Shown here in pieces: positions 22,240-34,344 of a stretch of DNA of 64,000 nucleotides (its first letter is position 1; each line of letters opens with the position of its first letter). The stretch covers positions 39,238,527 through 39,302,526 of the forward strand of contig CM055104.1 of NCBI GenBank assembly GCA_029204225.1. The letters run 5' to 3'. A program made the position numbers and the translations under genes. A model generated the notes under the pieces. It saw only the letters and a program-made list of their open reading frames with translations. It had not been told where the DNA came from and made no database searches. The DNA is from Diphasiastrum complanatum. Lineage: Eukaryota > Streptophyta > Lycopodiopsida > Lycopodiales > Lycopodiaceae.

Positions 22240-22775
22240 CTGTTTTTAGTTGTTCCTCTTCTGCGTGTGATACAAGGCCCAGGTGCTCCAATTCCGCTCA
22301 CAAGCGAATGCTGAACAGTCCTGTGCAAGGACTCTCTTGGCCAATTGCCGCAGCTCACCTGTGATGCGCCCGTGGTAGCTCCACCATGTAACGGGCCTCT
22401 GCTGATCCTCCCTCCACCGACTCTGCTCGCATCGAAAGGAAACTGGAAGTGCTCAAATGTGAGCAGCTGGCGTGCAATGTGAGTGAGCATCGGACCTGTT
22501 GGCAGAAGAAAAAACATGGCACGTGTAAGTCCCCTCGAATTCACACAATAGCAATGAGTACACTACTGCAGTATTTAGGCTACCAAGCGATCTCTCACAC
22601 GTACCTGGTCCAGGCCATACGCGTTCCGTGTACTCCACCCATCCCCGGTGCAGCTCCCGATCGTCCCTCTCTTGGGTAGAGCGCCACATGGGGTGCAACA
22701 TGTGGGCTATGGCGTGGATGGGTCGGTGGAAGTAGTCCCATCTGGCCTCCCATATATGCGAGATCTCGTCCCTCC
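22240..22775 (-). pseudogene. hAT transposase C-terminal part with dimerisation domain
   Basis: On the - strand: DEISHIWEARWDYFHRPIHA then AHMLHPMWRS near 22755-22680, matching the RW..(H)RPLHAAxxxLNP motif of hAT transposases. Near 22405-22250 follows WWSYHGRITGELRQLAKRVL, AQDCSAFACERNWSTWALYH and TQKRN, the hallmark C-terminal hAT dimerisation region (CERNWS). Both blocks are free of stops. An intron or frameshift lies between them. The protein would bind the terminal repeats and cut the element out. Confidence 0.88.
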
Positions 22776-22869
22776 TGCAATAGACAAATTACAATAATCA
22801 GTGCACCGTAGCATAACAAAAACGCATCAAACTTGAGTGAGAAACAACAAACTAGACACTGAAGAGTCA

Positions 22870-23020
22870 TACCTATGCTCGTCCAAGGTTGACGTCAGAA
22901 TTGCCTCGTCGATGCGGTCCGTGAACTCGTAAATGAGTTTGAGCGTGTGTGCACCCCTCACGGTCTACCAGGCGCAGCACTTTGAAAATGGGTAGGACCC
23001 CAACAATCTCCTCAGCATGT
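22870..23020 (-). pseudogene. hAT transposase middle block
   Basis: Reads EEIVGVLPIFKVLRLVD and, after a one-base shift, TLKLIYEFTDRIDEAI, matching the I.PL..VLRxVD..xPxMGYxYExMDRxKExI block between the DUF659 part and the C-terminus of plant hAT transposases. The shift indicates decay or a sequencing error. Confidence 0.7.
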
Positions 23021-23587
23021 GTCTAGAACTCATCACCGAACACAGTGGACTGGAAAAACATCCCATGTGCGATGTCTCTACCCGAAGGCCTCGCTGGAAA
23101 CCATCCGCCGCAATGCGTCCTTCACTACTATCAATCACTCTAGCACCAAGAAGTAAAATGCAGAGCGTGTGAGTGTTGGTGTCAGACTCCAAATCTGAAA
23201 CTTCACTTAAAACCTAGCTTATCCCGTGCGTAGCAATCAACAATGTCGATCCTTGTCGATCTCCTTGCATGTTTAAACATTAGAGCGCATGAAACATGGT
23301 GTAGTTGGCTGCCTTGTCTCCTCCCAACCTTTGCATAGATTATGATGAGGAATCCCTCTCTCTAGGCTCACTTACGCACAATCCTCAAGCACCCCTTAAC
23401 CCTGACCTTTCCTAACGTTGACACATGGCCAATTCCATGCACAGTTGACACTTGCCACTTGGCAGTACGTTGACACATAGGCAAGTGAGTAGGCTGACAT
23501 GTGTCACTCATACACTGGACCGTGTCCCAGTGAGCATGTGACACGTGTCATATTTGATCGGTCAACCCTGACATGTGTCACTCATTC
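23021..23587. other. hAT interior left of the LTR element insertion
   Basis: Degenerate sequence with several dispersed copies of a gacacgtgtc/gacatgtgtcactcat type motif (about 23410-23585). The same motif continues at 30480-30540 on the other side of the LTR element, confirming that 23588-30475 interrupts it. No coding sequence that I can name. Confidence 0.6.
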
Positions 23588-24076
23588 TGTAAAGACCACT
23601 AGGGAAAACCCCTAAGATGAGGATCGAAAAACACAAGAGAGACTGTGGAGCAAAACCACCCAACCAATCCTAGATCCCTCCTGGAGAATCCTCCTGGATC
23701 TAGCCCCCAAGCCATGCCAATGCGACAGCAAGAGGAGAAGAGCTCATCAAGTAACCTAGACCAAGTCGTCGACGGAATAATCACTACCTCAATATATAGA
23801 GAGTAGGATCCTGTGCATGAGTCCATGCAATCCCCATGCAGGTCAACTATAAATAGGTTACAGCTCTACATGCATACCTCCTGCCTATATCAGTCACAAG
23901 CACATGCACTACTCCATATGTCTCAATTAGAGTGTCTGGGTCCTCTCAAGGTCATTAGTCACCAACAGGCCTCAATGTGGAATAAAATCTAGGCGTGACC
24001 AATAATCTCAAACACTGGAGGGCCAGTCTACCATATTAGGACTATTCCAGGTCCTTTACTGAATATGGCCGTAACA
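23588..24076 (-). repeat. 3' LTR (489 bp)
   Basis: Starts tgtaaagaccactaggg and ends ggccgtaaca. A purine tract (- strand ggggaggaagaa) follows at 24077. Nearly identical to 29987-30475. Confidence 0.92.
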
Positions 24077-27000
24077 TTCTTCCTCCCCTTTATGGTTTGC
24101 ATGTGAGGATTTAAGACTTTTCTAGACTAGTCCTCTTGTGTTTCATGCAAACTGAAAACTGAAAACATGAAATGGATTTGGAAATTGAAGATTCTCTAGA
24201 AGAACAGATTAGGAATTGGAAAAAGTGTTGCATGCAGTTGAGACCCTGTGAAACCATTTTTGGTTGGTGATTGTTGACGGTTGAAAGAGGTTAGAACTGT
24301 AAAATTTACAGTAACTCTTTCCCTTTTTTTCTTTGGTTCACTGATATGGGTTATAAACCTCTGACAAATCGGATTTTTAAAGAGGCTGATATCTGTTCAG
24401 TCCAAAGAGAGGCTGGTGAAGGTCGCAATATTGTTAGCAAACCTGCTTTGAAGAGTGGTAACCCTGTGGTTTGGACTCAAAAACATGCTTTCTTCCAAAA
24501 CTCGCTTTTAACCATAGTGATCTCTGGACAACTGTTAATGTTGTTAGTCTGTTGAGTTCTTTGGAAGCTATATCCATTATGTGGTTAAACTGCAGCAGAC
24601 AGAAACAAGTTATTTAACTGATGCAGATGGTTGGTTGAAATTTGAGATGATTGCATGTGTCAGTCTCTGCACAGAATTCTGGTTTTGAATGTTTGGTCAA
24701 GAAGAGTAAAGCATGCGGAAAACTTTATGCATCAGATCAGATTGCGGACTGGAAACGGACCTGTTTCCCAGTGTAGGTCGCATTGTGTAGATGTAGCCGC
24801 TGTTGGCCGACTTTGTGGATCAGAGTGTGCAGAGAGAGTGAGGTTGAACCTTCTTGGAACCCTGGATTGAAAGATGCGCCTCCATTCGTGCTGGTCTGAA
24901 ACCATTCCTTTCCTGCTAATGGTTGAAAGTGCTTGTGAAGCACTGTGAAAGGGGGAAGAGAGTGGTCGGTGGAGAGATGCAAACCCGCGATCCAGCCCCC
25001 TGACCTGCGAGATAGATCTCTTTCCCTCTCTCTCTCGATGGATGTCTCTCTCTCGCGAGGTCGTGGATGGTCAGCCACCTTTTTTCTTGGTCGATTGGCG
25101 GCTGGTGTGCAAACCCTAAACTTGTTTAGGTTATGTGTGGCCTTTTGGGGTTTACTTAGAATATGCTTTTTGGGTAACTGTGGGACCGCAATTTTTTTGG
25201 AATTGCATGAGTGTGCACGCTGGTCGACCGAAAGTTTTAAGAGCTTGACTGGTAGTAACTTCAAATGGTTCCAAAAGTAATTTTGGGAACTCGGTAAATT
25301 TGAGTTACTAGTCTCCAGTGAGAGGAATTTGGATTCCTTTGGGCATGCATGTCAATGCAGTAAACTCGGTTTCGGATATTGTTTTCCGGAAAGAGATAGG
25401 AAGAATTTGGTTTTTTCTTCTCTGTGGACAATATGCGTGTACAAAGTCCTTTTCAACTTGACAATTACCTATAAGCCTTGCATTTTGAGAACTTAATACT
25501 GTTATATGTGTGTCAAGCTGTTGTAATCGGTTAAAATTTTTTGTAAACCGATCTTGACAAAATAATAGTAGTGGGTTAGTTCTCCAGGCGAGTACCCAGA
25601 TATGGGAATTTTAAGTCCCTGGTAATGTGCTTTTTATCGTTTTAACTCTGGAGTAAGTTTACTCCCTGAAAATTGAGTTAAACGGTAATTTTTATAATTC
25701 TTCCTTTTCAATTTTGGTGCTACACCGGTAGGTTATCCTAAAAGAATTTGATCTTTAGGATTGTGGAAACTAAAACTTTTCAGCTACTTGTTAAAATGAA
25801 TTAATGGGATGAGGCCGTAATCTTTGGGAGGTGGTTCTATATTCGATTTAAAAACGAGTGTATCGAATATCGTAAAGAATACCCGGAACCAAATTTTATT
25901 GATATTCCATTGATTCTGGCAATTTTAACGAAGTAATGAATATAAACCGGTGTGGTAAAAAAGGAAGTAGCCTAACATTTACGTGTGTCAAAGGAATTTT
26001 CGGGGACCTTCGCTAATGAAATTTTTCGGGTGACCGAAAAAACCTAAGGGAGGAAGAAAATGAGACGCTTGGATAGTTAAATGTGATAATGTTGTGTAAT
26101 TTGGGTTGATTAATAATCCCTATTTGGAAATTGCATAGCACCAGATTTTTTTAATTCATTAAGTTGAATTTATTTTGAATATCTATAGGACCATGAGTTG
26201 ACTCTATTTTGTTATGAAAAATTGTGACATGGAACAAGAATGACACTTGGTTCACATTTGTACTGTAATGAGCCTTATTCCTAAGAGTTGTAACTCTCAG
26301 ACGGTAGGAATTCGGGATGGATAGTACCAACCAAATGGGTTGTTTATGTGATGGTAAAGCCATGTGCAGATTCTTGTTAAATCACAATTTTGAACTGGAT
26401 TATTGCGATCCATTAAGAACAAATTTGGGGGTACTCCGGTATTTGGTGGAATAGATATGTGCATATCTAGTATTGGAAATCCATATGAAGTTATGAGATC
26501 TCTGGATTATCAGATAATGTGGTTAAAGATCTTTTTGAAGATCGGATCCTATATTAGGTATAGAATGGACAGATAATCTTTCTGATTTTCTGTTGATTGG
26601 ATCTAAAAGCAAAGGACTTTCTTAGAGAGAAAACTGATGGTATGGGACATCAGTGATTTCAAAGAGGAAATTCTTGTGTGAGAATGATCTGTAGGCCAGT
26701 GGTAAGTATTTACATTAACGGTAATGCTAACAGTTGAAACCATTGGTAAAGCCTATTTAGGGTATTTGGAGAGGTTATGAGATATAGATCCGGATCCCTC
26801 AATGGTATCTCAGAAATCTCAAATCGAAAACCCTTAAAAGCTATTTCTCTATTAATTTTAAACTCTACTTTTTAGAAATTTCTTATATACGAGACAATTG
26901 GATTGAGATTCATATAATTCCTTCCAGTGTAGAACTTGGTTCTGAAGGACTGTTTGAGTTATATGAATTCATGCTTCCACTTCAGTTTTGTGAATATAGC

Positions 27001-29485
27001 TCAGAATCGATTGATGTTTCAATTGATTAAGTGGAATTTAGACTTCCTAAGCCCAAATGATTATCTCTATTTGATAGTTGATTATTGAGAGTAATGTTTC
27101 TATCACTCGAGGTAAGATATTTTATGATTTTAAGGAAAAAGTCCGGGTTGTAATAGTATTGAATACTCATTACTGACTTTTTCAAATCTTTGATATCTTA
27201 TACGTTGTCTCCTGGGAACTTTTTAATTGAAATTCTGAAATTTCTTCTAAAAGGGGGAGAAGAAAATGATAGGAATCAGACTTTCATGAGATTAACCAGT
27301 TGCATAGATTTATTTTGTGAAATTCAGTTTGTGTGCAATGGTGGAACTATCCAGTGGAATAGAGAAAATCTCTAGTGATTATTTTGAATAATCTGGAACT
27401 AGATGAATTTTGGGGGTTTTTGAGCTATGAGATATTCATGAATATGGGAAGTAATGGTAAAGATTAAAATAGGTTCATTGATTGACTACCAAGTACCATT
27501 TAGCTATGGATTGGATGGGTGGATTAAAGCTTTACTCTTAACCTTATATCCAAAGATGTCGGTATAGTCAGCTTAATCTTGGTTTGCACGCTAAGATCTG
27601 AAGTAGGTTGAATGATTGAAGGAATTTTGTTGATGAAAGTATGATGGTTGGAAAACTTGTGTTGTGGAATTATTTACTTCAGATATTTCCCAGATATGCT
27701 ATTTACTCAAGAGAAATAGAATTTTCTGTAGCTGAGTTACAAGATTCTCAATGATATATGTGAGTAACATATGCGGATTTTGGAGGAATCTGCCAGTTAA
27801 TGATATATGTGTTTATGTACTGGGTCATAGGAGATTATTCTCATATGTGCACGATTAATCTTGTGTGGATCTGCTATGTATTCCTGGTTACTAAGGTTAT
27901 CTGGTGCACTTAACCTAGTTGTTGAACATAGACATGTGATCAAGTATTGTCTTTGACAATTACTTGCAGAGTTAACAGATCTGTTCTGATAGATCTATTG
28001 GTTAACTTAAAATGATTTGGATATGGATCTAAATGTGGTGTTATACTAGTATAAATAAGATCTGCACCTAGACATTTAAGATTTCTAAATCATGAGCAAT
28101 TACTTGAGTAGTTGATTTACTCTTGTGGAAGTTAATTGGTAAAACGGACAGTGTGAAGAGAATTCACCGGAAACTGTTTGTTTTGTGTGTATTGTTTATA
28201 ATTTATGAGTCATTCAGATTCATTAAGGAATTATGTGCATAGGATACTGAATTTCTTGGATGAGTATTTTTCAGTTGAGAAATAGACTTGATTCATTAGT
28301 GATACTATCCCTGAGAGCTCAATTGGATACCGGATCCTAATGGTGCCAAGAATGGTAAACTGAATTTTGGGAATTCAGCAGAACTTTGTAATCTCTAGAT
28401 GTTGTTCTAGGTGATTGTATAAAGTTTATCTTGTTAAAGATGTGTGTTATAATGGTCTTTAATTAATTTGTTGATTGTAGAATTTGGAACTCATAATCTA
28501 ATTAAGAATCGGCTTGAAAGAATATTCTTGGAATCTAGTGATTTTCCTTGTGGAAAAGATTTCAGAATGATTCTTATATTCTCTGGGTTGTATGTTGTGC
28601 ATATACTCCAATATCTTTCAATGATTAAGTATGATTTTGGAATCCTGTAAATTATGATTGTCAAATCATAAGATTCTAAATATTTATGATTGATGAATCA
28701 TAAACTGATACTTAAAGATCATTTGAAGATTATAGGGAAATGTGGATATTCTTAAGATAATGAGTAATTCGTGATCAATTGGGTGAGTCAAGGATGTAGA
28801 TCTGTTATTTGAACTCTAAATTCCTTTACTCCAGTGCATACTTGAGATTGTATGGATCTCACAGGCCTTTCCACTAAGTAGTTGTTTACTTATGATGAAT
28901 TGCTTTATTTATAGATTGTAGTCTATAAGTGCTTGTGTACAAAGTTCAGTCTAAATCTCCAGTTTTGTAGGAGACAGATAAATCTATTAAGATACGGGTA
29001 GATGCTGATTTCTTGCATATGATGCTAGAAATGGGGTTGTTAACTCATTAGAGTAACTGCAGTACTCTGATTTGAGTCATAATTGTCTGAGACTTGATGG
29101 ATCTCCTAGAGATTTTAGATGACTGAATTGTGGTATTTTAGAATATTTGGATATTCTAAGAATATTTGTATCAAGAAGCCTTATTTACTGCAAGAAATTG
29201 AAATGGAGTTTCTTTAGCTTTTGGATTTGATTTCTGGAATAAAGTAAAATCACCCAGTATTTCATGTAATTGGGTTTACATGAAGGTGATGAGTATTTAT
29301 TTTGGATAAGATCAACCCATTTGGAAGATTTATAGTTTAGTATATCTTGGAGACTCACTTTTTTGTTCAAATCTGTTTTTTCTAGATGAATGATGTGCAT
29401 GAGTCCATAATGTTTTGGACAGTTTAATTCAGATTTGGCAGCAAGATGTTTATTGATAGATTGACGAGGAATCGATTTATCCTGT
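24077..29485 (+). mobile_element. inverted block of decayed gypsy interior
   Basis: Matches the old gypsy element in inverted order along its length, for example tgggggtactccggtatttg near 26430 with its complement near 33790, and the ggttactaaggttatctgg region near 27890 with 14420. On the + strand it would carry the degraded pol. No usable frame is visible. Its left part (about 24090-25300) has no counterpart that I can find. Confidence 0.7.
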
Positions 29486-29584
29486 TGGAATAAAATCTAG
29501 GCGTGACAAATAATCTCGAACACTGGAGGGCCAGTCTACCATATTAGGACTATTCCAGGTCCTTTACCGAATATGGCCGTAACA
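29486..29584 (-). repeat. 99-bp third LTR fragment
   Basis: Matches the last 99 bp of the flanking LTRs (tggaataaaatctaggcg to ggccgtaaca) and is followed by the purine tract and the aaacaggttctgtcctcag sequence that also follows the LTR at 6907. Confidence 0.88.
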
Positions 29585-29974
29585 TTCTTCCTCCCTTAAA
29601 CAGGTTCTGTCCTCAGAACGGAAAAAAGAAAACATGAAACTATTCCTTAAGCTTTCAAATCTTACCCATGAACCATTATTCTTAGTCTGATCTTTCCATC
29701 TGAATAAGCACTCAGAGATGCAACAATATTTAAATTGCTTGCCTCTTCTCATGAATACTAATTCAAATTCACAACATCTCTAACAAATTCAAACAAGGAG
29801 AAGTGCACTCTACCACCCAGTTTGATTCCATGCTTTTCACAAGAATTAGAAAATCCAAACCCAATTTCCCTTGAAAAACAGCACTCCAACCGGGATGTGA
29901 ATCCAAGTGCGTTCCAATTCCGATTTGATGTAGAACTTCTCTCCATCCCATCCAAAAACTGCATCTTAGCCGGG

Positions 29975-29986
29975 CTCTGATACCAA
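29975..29986 (-). promoter_or_regulatory. primer-binding site (initiator Met tRNA)
   Basis: ctctgatacca, complement of TGGTATCAGAG, lies within one or two bases of the LTR that starts at 29987. It fixes this LTR as the 5' LTR on the - strand. Confidence 0.88.
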
Positions 29987-30475
29987 TGTAAAGACCACTA
30001 GGGAAAACCCCTAAGATGAGGATCGGAAAACACAAGAGAGACTGTTGAGCAAAACCACCCAACCAATCCTAGATCCCTCCTGGAGAATCCTCCTGGATCT
30101 AGCCCCCAAGCCATGCCAATGCGACAGCAAGAGGAGAAGAGCTCATCAGGTAACCTAGACCAAGTCGTCGACGGAATAATCACTACCTCAATATATAGAG
30201 AGTAGGATCCTGTGCATGAGTCCATGCAATCCCCATGCAGGTCAACTATAAATAGGTTACAGCTCTACATGCATACCTCCTCCCTATATCAGTCACAAGG
30301 ACATGCACTACTCCATATGTCTCAATTAGAGTGTCTAGGTCCTCTCAAGGTCATTAGTCACCAACATGCCTCAATGTGGAATAAAATCTAGGCGTGACCA
30401 ATAATCTCGAACACTGGAGGGCCAGTCTACCATATTAGGACTATTCCAGGTCCTTTACCGAATATGGCCGTAACA
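29987..30475 (-). repeat. 5' LTR (489 bp)
   Basis: Same ends and length as 23588-24076, about ten substitutions apart. It contains a caatatatagagag element and a ctataaatag box (30245-30255), the latter a candidate TATA-like sequence on the + strand. Confidence 0.92.
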
Positions 30476-30650
30476 CATTCACTGGACCAAGTGTCCTGGT
30501 GAGCATATAACACGTGTCACGTTGACTAGTCAACTCCTACTTTTTAGGAGGTCAATCCAGCCACTCCTAATAAATGACCCAGTACCCCATGCCAAAGCTA
30601 AGCATGACTCTTTGAGGTCTAGTGCCAACTAATCACAGTTTATTTACAAT

Positions 30651-30862
30651 TTACTTACAAAGGGAACCATAGGCCGATGACTTAGCCATTTCAGTAATTA
30701 CAATAATTACAAAGCGCACAGGTGTCTCTGAAAACTGTGAATAACCGGGACAAGAAGTAAAGGCTCTAACAGCTGGCTTCTTCAGGTCCAGTGACGAGAA
30801 GGTGCGGAATAGGGCTAGCACACGCCTCTTCCTGGTGACAAAAGTGACCAGGCGCATGTGAT
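30651..30862 (-). pseudogene. hAT transposase block after DUF659
   Basis: Reads DHMRLVTFVTRKRRVLALFR then TFSSLDLKKPAVRAFTSC, matching the I..H..xLxLFR....xLxRPxxTRFxT segment of plant hAT transposases. It is preceded by a plausible 3' splice site (gttgcag) at 30863-30869. The LTR element insertion lies a short way downstream. Confidence 0.75.
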
Positions 30863-30968
30863 CTGCAACACAAACATCCAGTAAAAAGTTTAGACAGTAG
30901 TTGAGATGTGTTTGGTAGCATGGAGCAAGTGTCAAGGAAGATAGCATAGCAAATGGAAAAAACTATAC

Positions 30969-31314
30969 CTCTATGATCCATGGAAGTGCACACAGGTCAT
31001 GGATGAGCGAGTCTATGCAATGTGCAGCACAGAGTGTCCACACAATGCTGGGGTGCTCCCTCGTCATAATCTCTCCCATCTGCTTGCAGTTCGCAGCGTT
31101 GTTCGTGACAACCTGAACCACGTGCTCCACCCCGATGTCAGCAATAACATCTCTAACAACCTCCCATATGAAGTTGGCTGTGATGGCTCCACCACCTCAA
31201 GTGGCATCCACGTCAGGCAGGAATACCGTGCCAAGTGGGCAAGAAACCAAGATATTGATGACAGATCGCCGAGGTACGTCGGTCCATCCATCACTCAATA
31301 TCGTGCATCCATAC
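30969..31314 (-). pseudogene. hAT transposase exon with DUF659 catalytic region
   Basis: After a tttttggcag splice site: YGCTILSDGWTDVPRRSVIN, ILVSCPLGTVFLPDVDAT, one TGA, then EHVVQVVTNNAANCKQMG and WTLCAAHCIDSLIHDLCALP. This is the DUF659/hAT core: the GWTD aspartate and the VTDNAxN region (here VTNNAAN) plus WxPCAAHC are well known. A single in-frame stop after PDVDAT, and Asn in place of the usual Asp of VTDNA, suggest that the protein is inactive now. It ends before gtatag at 30963-30968. Confidence 0.88.
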
Positions 31315-31406
31315 CTGCCAAAAAACACCCATTAGCCACATGCAAAAATTGTGCCACCAGTAAACCTTAAACACATGCAAAGAGTTTATAAAGACAGAGT
31401 ACTTAC

Positions 31407-32142
31407 GTCTGCCAAGCTGAGCAAATGGAACTCAGCTCCCGCGTGCTCCTCCTCCTGACGAAGCATCCTGCCTCGCAGTGCCTCTCGCCTGGGAGGTGTC
31501 CATGTAGCATCCACGATTGCCATCTGTGCGCAAAACTCCCTAACACCCAAGGGTCAGCAACAACAAAAGGAATGCCGCACTTGTAAAAGAACTGGCCAGC
31601 AAGTCAAGTGCACCGGGCTTGCTACTCTCTCTGCCACCCGCATCGATCAAGGGTCTGCTGTCTGGGCCTAACCCCTCTCTGCTATATATATGGCGCTCGT
31701 GGTCTAGCATGCCCAATGGATGGTTGATCTGTGGGTGTGTCTGGAGGGATGTCACTCTCTCTGGTAGGACCTATCGAAGCATGTGGTGCATCTGCTGCCG
31801 AAGAAGAGGAGGGACAAGGACCCGTTGCCATTGATCCAGCATGCTCATTTGATTCTCGTGGCTCTGAACCAGGCCCTGGTGCTGCAGATGGAACTGGAGT
31901 GGCCTCGCCTAGATGATCACCTAAACCCTGCCCAGAACGTGTTATACTAGGCCATGCACCTGTACCATGCCCTGCCCGTGATGTACTAGGCCCTGCACCT
32001 GTACCATGCCCTTCCCGTGATGTACTAGGCCTTGCAACCGTAGTAGGCCCTGCCTGCCTGCCTGTGAGCTTGTAGCTGCTCTTGGTACCTCTCCCTGTCT
32101 AGAACCCTGTGATACAGCATCGGGCCCATACATAGTAGACAT
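31407..32142 (-). pseudogene. hAT transposase N-terminal exon
   Basis: Starts MSTMYGPDAVSQGSRQGEV, continues through a Gly/Ser/Pro-rich part, and reaches FFYKCGIPFVVADPWVL and TPPRREALRGRMLRQEEEHA, the block that precedes DUF659 in plant hAT transposases (ARxFYxxxIPFNVVxxPxW...PSxxxLRxxLL). It ends at a GTAAGT donor. At least one stop and frame change lie between the N-terminus and the FFYKCGI block. A BED zinc finger is not evident. Confidence 0.72.
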
Positions 32143-32611
32143 CTTGCACGATGCTCCACGCCTAAACCCTAAAAAACATGGAATTAGGGCATGGAAATTG
32201 AAATTTGTAATACGAATGAAGATGGGCAAAATGTTGGTCACAGGAGTCTCTACAGGCATGTGGAAATGCATTCTAGGCTCAGACATCACCTCAATCGGTT
32301 GCCTACAAGTCATTTTGTGAAAATGGCAAAAATACACAAGCATTTGGAGTGTGGTGTTCAAATCTTGCTAGGCGTGCCGTAACGGCTGAAACTGACGCCG
32401 TAGGAATTACCGTGGGCATGAAGAAAGGTGGTCTAAGATCGGATGCTTATAGCTCATAAAAATTTTTTTTGCCTCCTCCACGGCTAGCACGATTCTAGCC
32501 GCGAGGAGGCCCAAAACTTAATATATTCTGTTTTTTTTAAAACACGATTCGGATAGCGAATTGCGGTTCCCGAATCGCGAACCTAGTGAATCGCGATTCG
32601 CTGCAACTATG
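32142..32611 (-). promoter_or_regulatory. hAT 5' terminal region with subterminal palindromes
   Basis: Between the presumed start codon and the right terminal repeat. It includes a gtgaatcgcgattcgc palindrome-like motif (32586-32601) and relatives near 32545-32580, probable transposase-binding sites, and presumably the transposase promoter. Function is inferred from position. Confidence 0.5.
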
Positions 32612-33469
32612 CTCAGTACTACTTATAATGACTTCCAATTTCAATCCATCTCTAGTTCCAGATTGTTCCACACAATCCCTAGAGAATTTCTCTCAACTCT
32701 ATGCAACTGATATGTCCTTATGATAGAATCTTACTCATCACTTCACCCCTCCTCTTAAAAGAAATTTCCTATTTCTTATAAAAGTTTTCTAGAGAGATGA
32801 TAAATGAAAATATGAGAATCGTGAAAAGTCAATAATAAGTGCCTTCCAAATAGGATTCACTCTATTATACATAGGACTTTTCTTCTAGATATTCTCAACA
32901 TGAGTGACAGTGACTATCATCTGTTTGAGATCTATCTATGCATACGAGACAATCTGGGATTAAGAAATTGAAAATGCCAACGTCCTGGAACATTCCAAAT
33001 TCCAAGCCTTATCCAGGCAGTAATTCACATGATTATAAACAGTCCTTCAGAAAATAATTTCCATGCTGGAAGGATCATATGAATTTTTATCTGAAGTCCA
33101 TATTCGAGAAATTCAAAAGAAGTGTTTTTTAAAAGGTGAGAAATAGCTTTTAAAGGCTTCCGATTTGGAATTTATGAGATACCATTTAGGGATCCGGATC
33201 TGTATCTCATAACCTCTCCAAATACCCTAAACATTAACCAATGGTTTCAACCAACATTACTAATAATGTAAATACTAACCACTAGTTTTATAGATCATTC
33301 TCGCACAAGAATTCCCCTTTGAAATCACTATGTTGCATCCATCAATTTTCTCTCCAAGAAAGTTCTTTGCTTTTAGATCTGATCATCAGAAAATCAAAAA
33401 GATTAATTTGACTATACTATATCCAACATAGGATCCGATCTTCAACCATTTCCAAAAAATACCTCCTAC

Positions 33470-34012
33470 CATTGAATTCTCCCTTGTTCCTTAAGCAATT
33501 CACTGTAGATGACAATATCATCTAAGAATACCACTAGGCATTGTCCCCAATATGGACAAAAAACCTTGTTCATATACAATTGAAATAAACCAAGTGTATT
33601 CATCAAAAACCAAAAGAAACCATTAAGAATTCAAAACAATTGAAGTATATACCAAAAGATAGCCAATATCTATATCCGAATTGGTACAAGGAATTCCCAA
33701 GAAGATGTATCCGATATTCCAGAGATCTAAAAAAATCCATCTGGATTTCCCATACCGGATATGCACATATCTGTTCCACCAAGTACTGGAGTACCCCCAT
33801 ATTTGTTCTTGAAGGATAACAATAATCCATTTACAAATTTGTGATTTAACAAGAATCTGGATTCTGCACATGGTTTTACCGTCACATAAAACAACCCATC
33901 TGGTTGGTACCAAGATTCCCGAATTCCTACCATTATTCCAACTCTTAGGAATAAGGCTCTTTACAGTACAAATGTGAACCAAGTGTCCATTCTCACTTCC
34001 AACTAGGGTCAA
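33470..34012 (-). pseudogene. degraded gypsy reverse transcriptase of the old element
   Basis: On the - strand near 33640-33490 the text reads FEFLMVSFGF, two stops, then NTLGLFQLYMNKVFCPYWGQ and VVFLDDIVIYSE. It is a worn copy of (Y)[17 protein letters not shown]...VVFxDDIxIYS with the DD active site. The sequence above it (33650-34012) is open but no longer recognisable. The element is long dead. Confidence 0.8.
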
Positions 34013-34344
34013 CTCATGGTCCTATAGATATCAATATGAATTCAACTTAATGAACTCACAAACCAGTACTATGCAATTTTCTTACAGGGATTATCTACCA
34101 ATCCAAAATACATAACACAATCACATCTACAATCTCAGGTGTCTCATTTTCTTCCACCCTTAGACTTTTCGGTCACCGGAAAAATTTCATCAGCTAAGGC
34201 ACCGAAAACTCCTTTGACACAAGTAAATGCTAGGTTGCTTCCCTTTTCAGTACCCTGGCTTAGGCATTACTTCGTTAAATGGAAAAATCATAATATTTAG
34301 ATTCGGGTACTGCTTTTACGGTATTCGACACAACAGTTTTTGTC

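Larger units (their letters stand above)
23588..30475 (-). mobile_element. LTR retrotransposon with rearranged interior, inserted in the hAT
   Basis: Bounded by two 489-bp LTRs in the same orientation and by a perfect 5-bp target duplication cattc (23583-23587 and 30476-30480). The interior is unusual: an initiator-Met primer site and about 400 bp at the right, a 99-bp third LTR fragment with its own purine tract (29486-29600), then a 5.4-kb block (24077-29485) that is inverted relative to the same sequences in the old gypsy element. No intact pol is readable. The LTRs differ at roughly ten positions, so the insertion is fairly recent. Confidence 0.88.
14902..32611 (-). mobile_element. autonomous-type hAT transposon (17.7 kb with nested insertions)
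   Basis: The left end starts catagttgcactgcgattc and the right end finishes gcgattcgctgcaactatg, forming terminal inverted repeats. A perfect 8-bp target duplication ctcagtac (14894-14901 and 32612-32619) flanks it, as expected for hAT. Transposase blocks are readable on the - strand from about 32142 to 22240. Insertions inside it are an LTR element (23588-30475), a LINE (about 17035-22170) and, within the LINE, a gypsy fragment. Removing these leaves roughly 4-5 kb. It was inserted into the old gypsy element. Confidence 0.9.
6453..34340 (-). mobile_element. old decayed Ty3/gypsy element, split by later insertions
   Basis: Segments 6453-7919, 14060-14901 and 32620-about 34340 are parts of one element on the - strand. 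Three lines support this. The 6453-6907 LTR and its purine tract match the 489-bp LTR family seen at 23588 and 29987. Each internal part matches, in order and inverted, the block 24077-29487 (for example 7680 with 28670, 14350 with 27930, 33780 with 26430). A degraded reverse transcriptase is readable near 33480-33650. The right end and its second LTR are not found; it fades near 34340, before the copia insertion. Confidence 0.7.

Noticed and set aside
24945-25280. Open frame near 24945-25264 as a gene
   Set aside because: Short, low-complexity (Ser/Leu and Arg/Glu runs) and inside the rearranged LTR element; no homology that I recognise.
33623-34012. 129-codon - strand frame as a host protein
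   Set aside because: It belongs to the decayed pol of the old gypsy element: a worn RT with FLDD lies just downstream and the sequence recurs inverted near 26150-26500.
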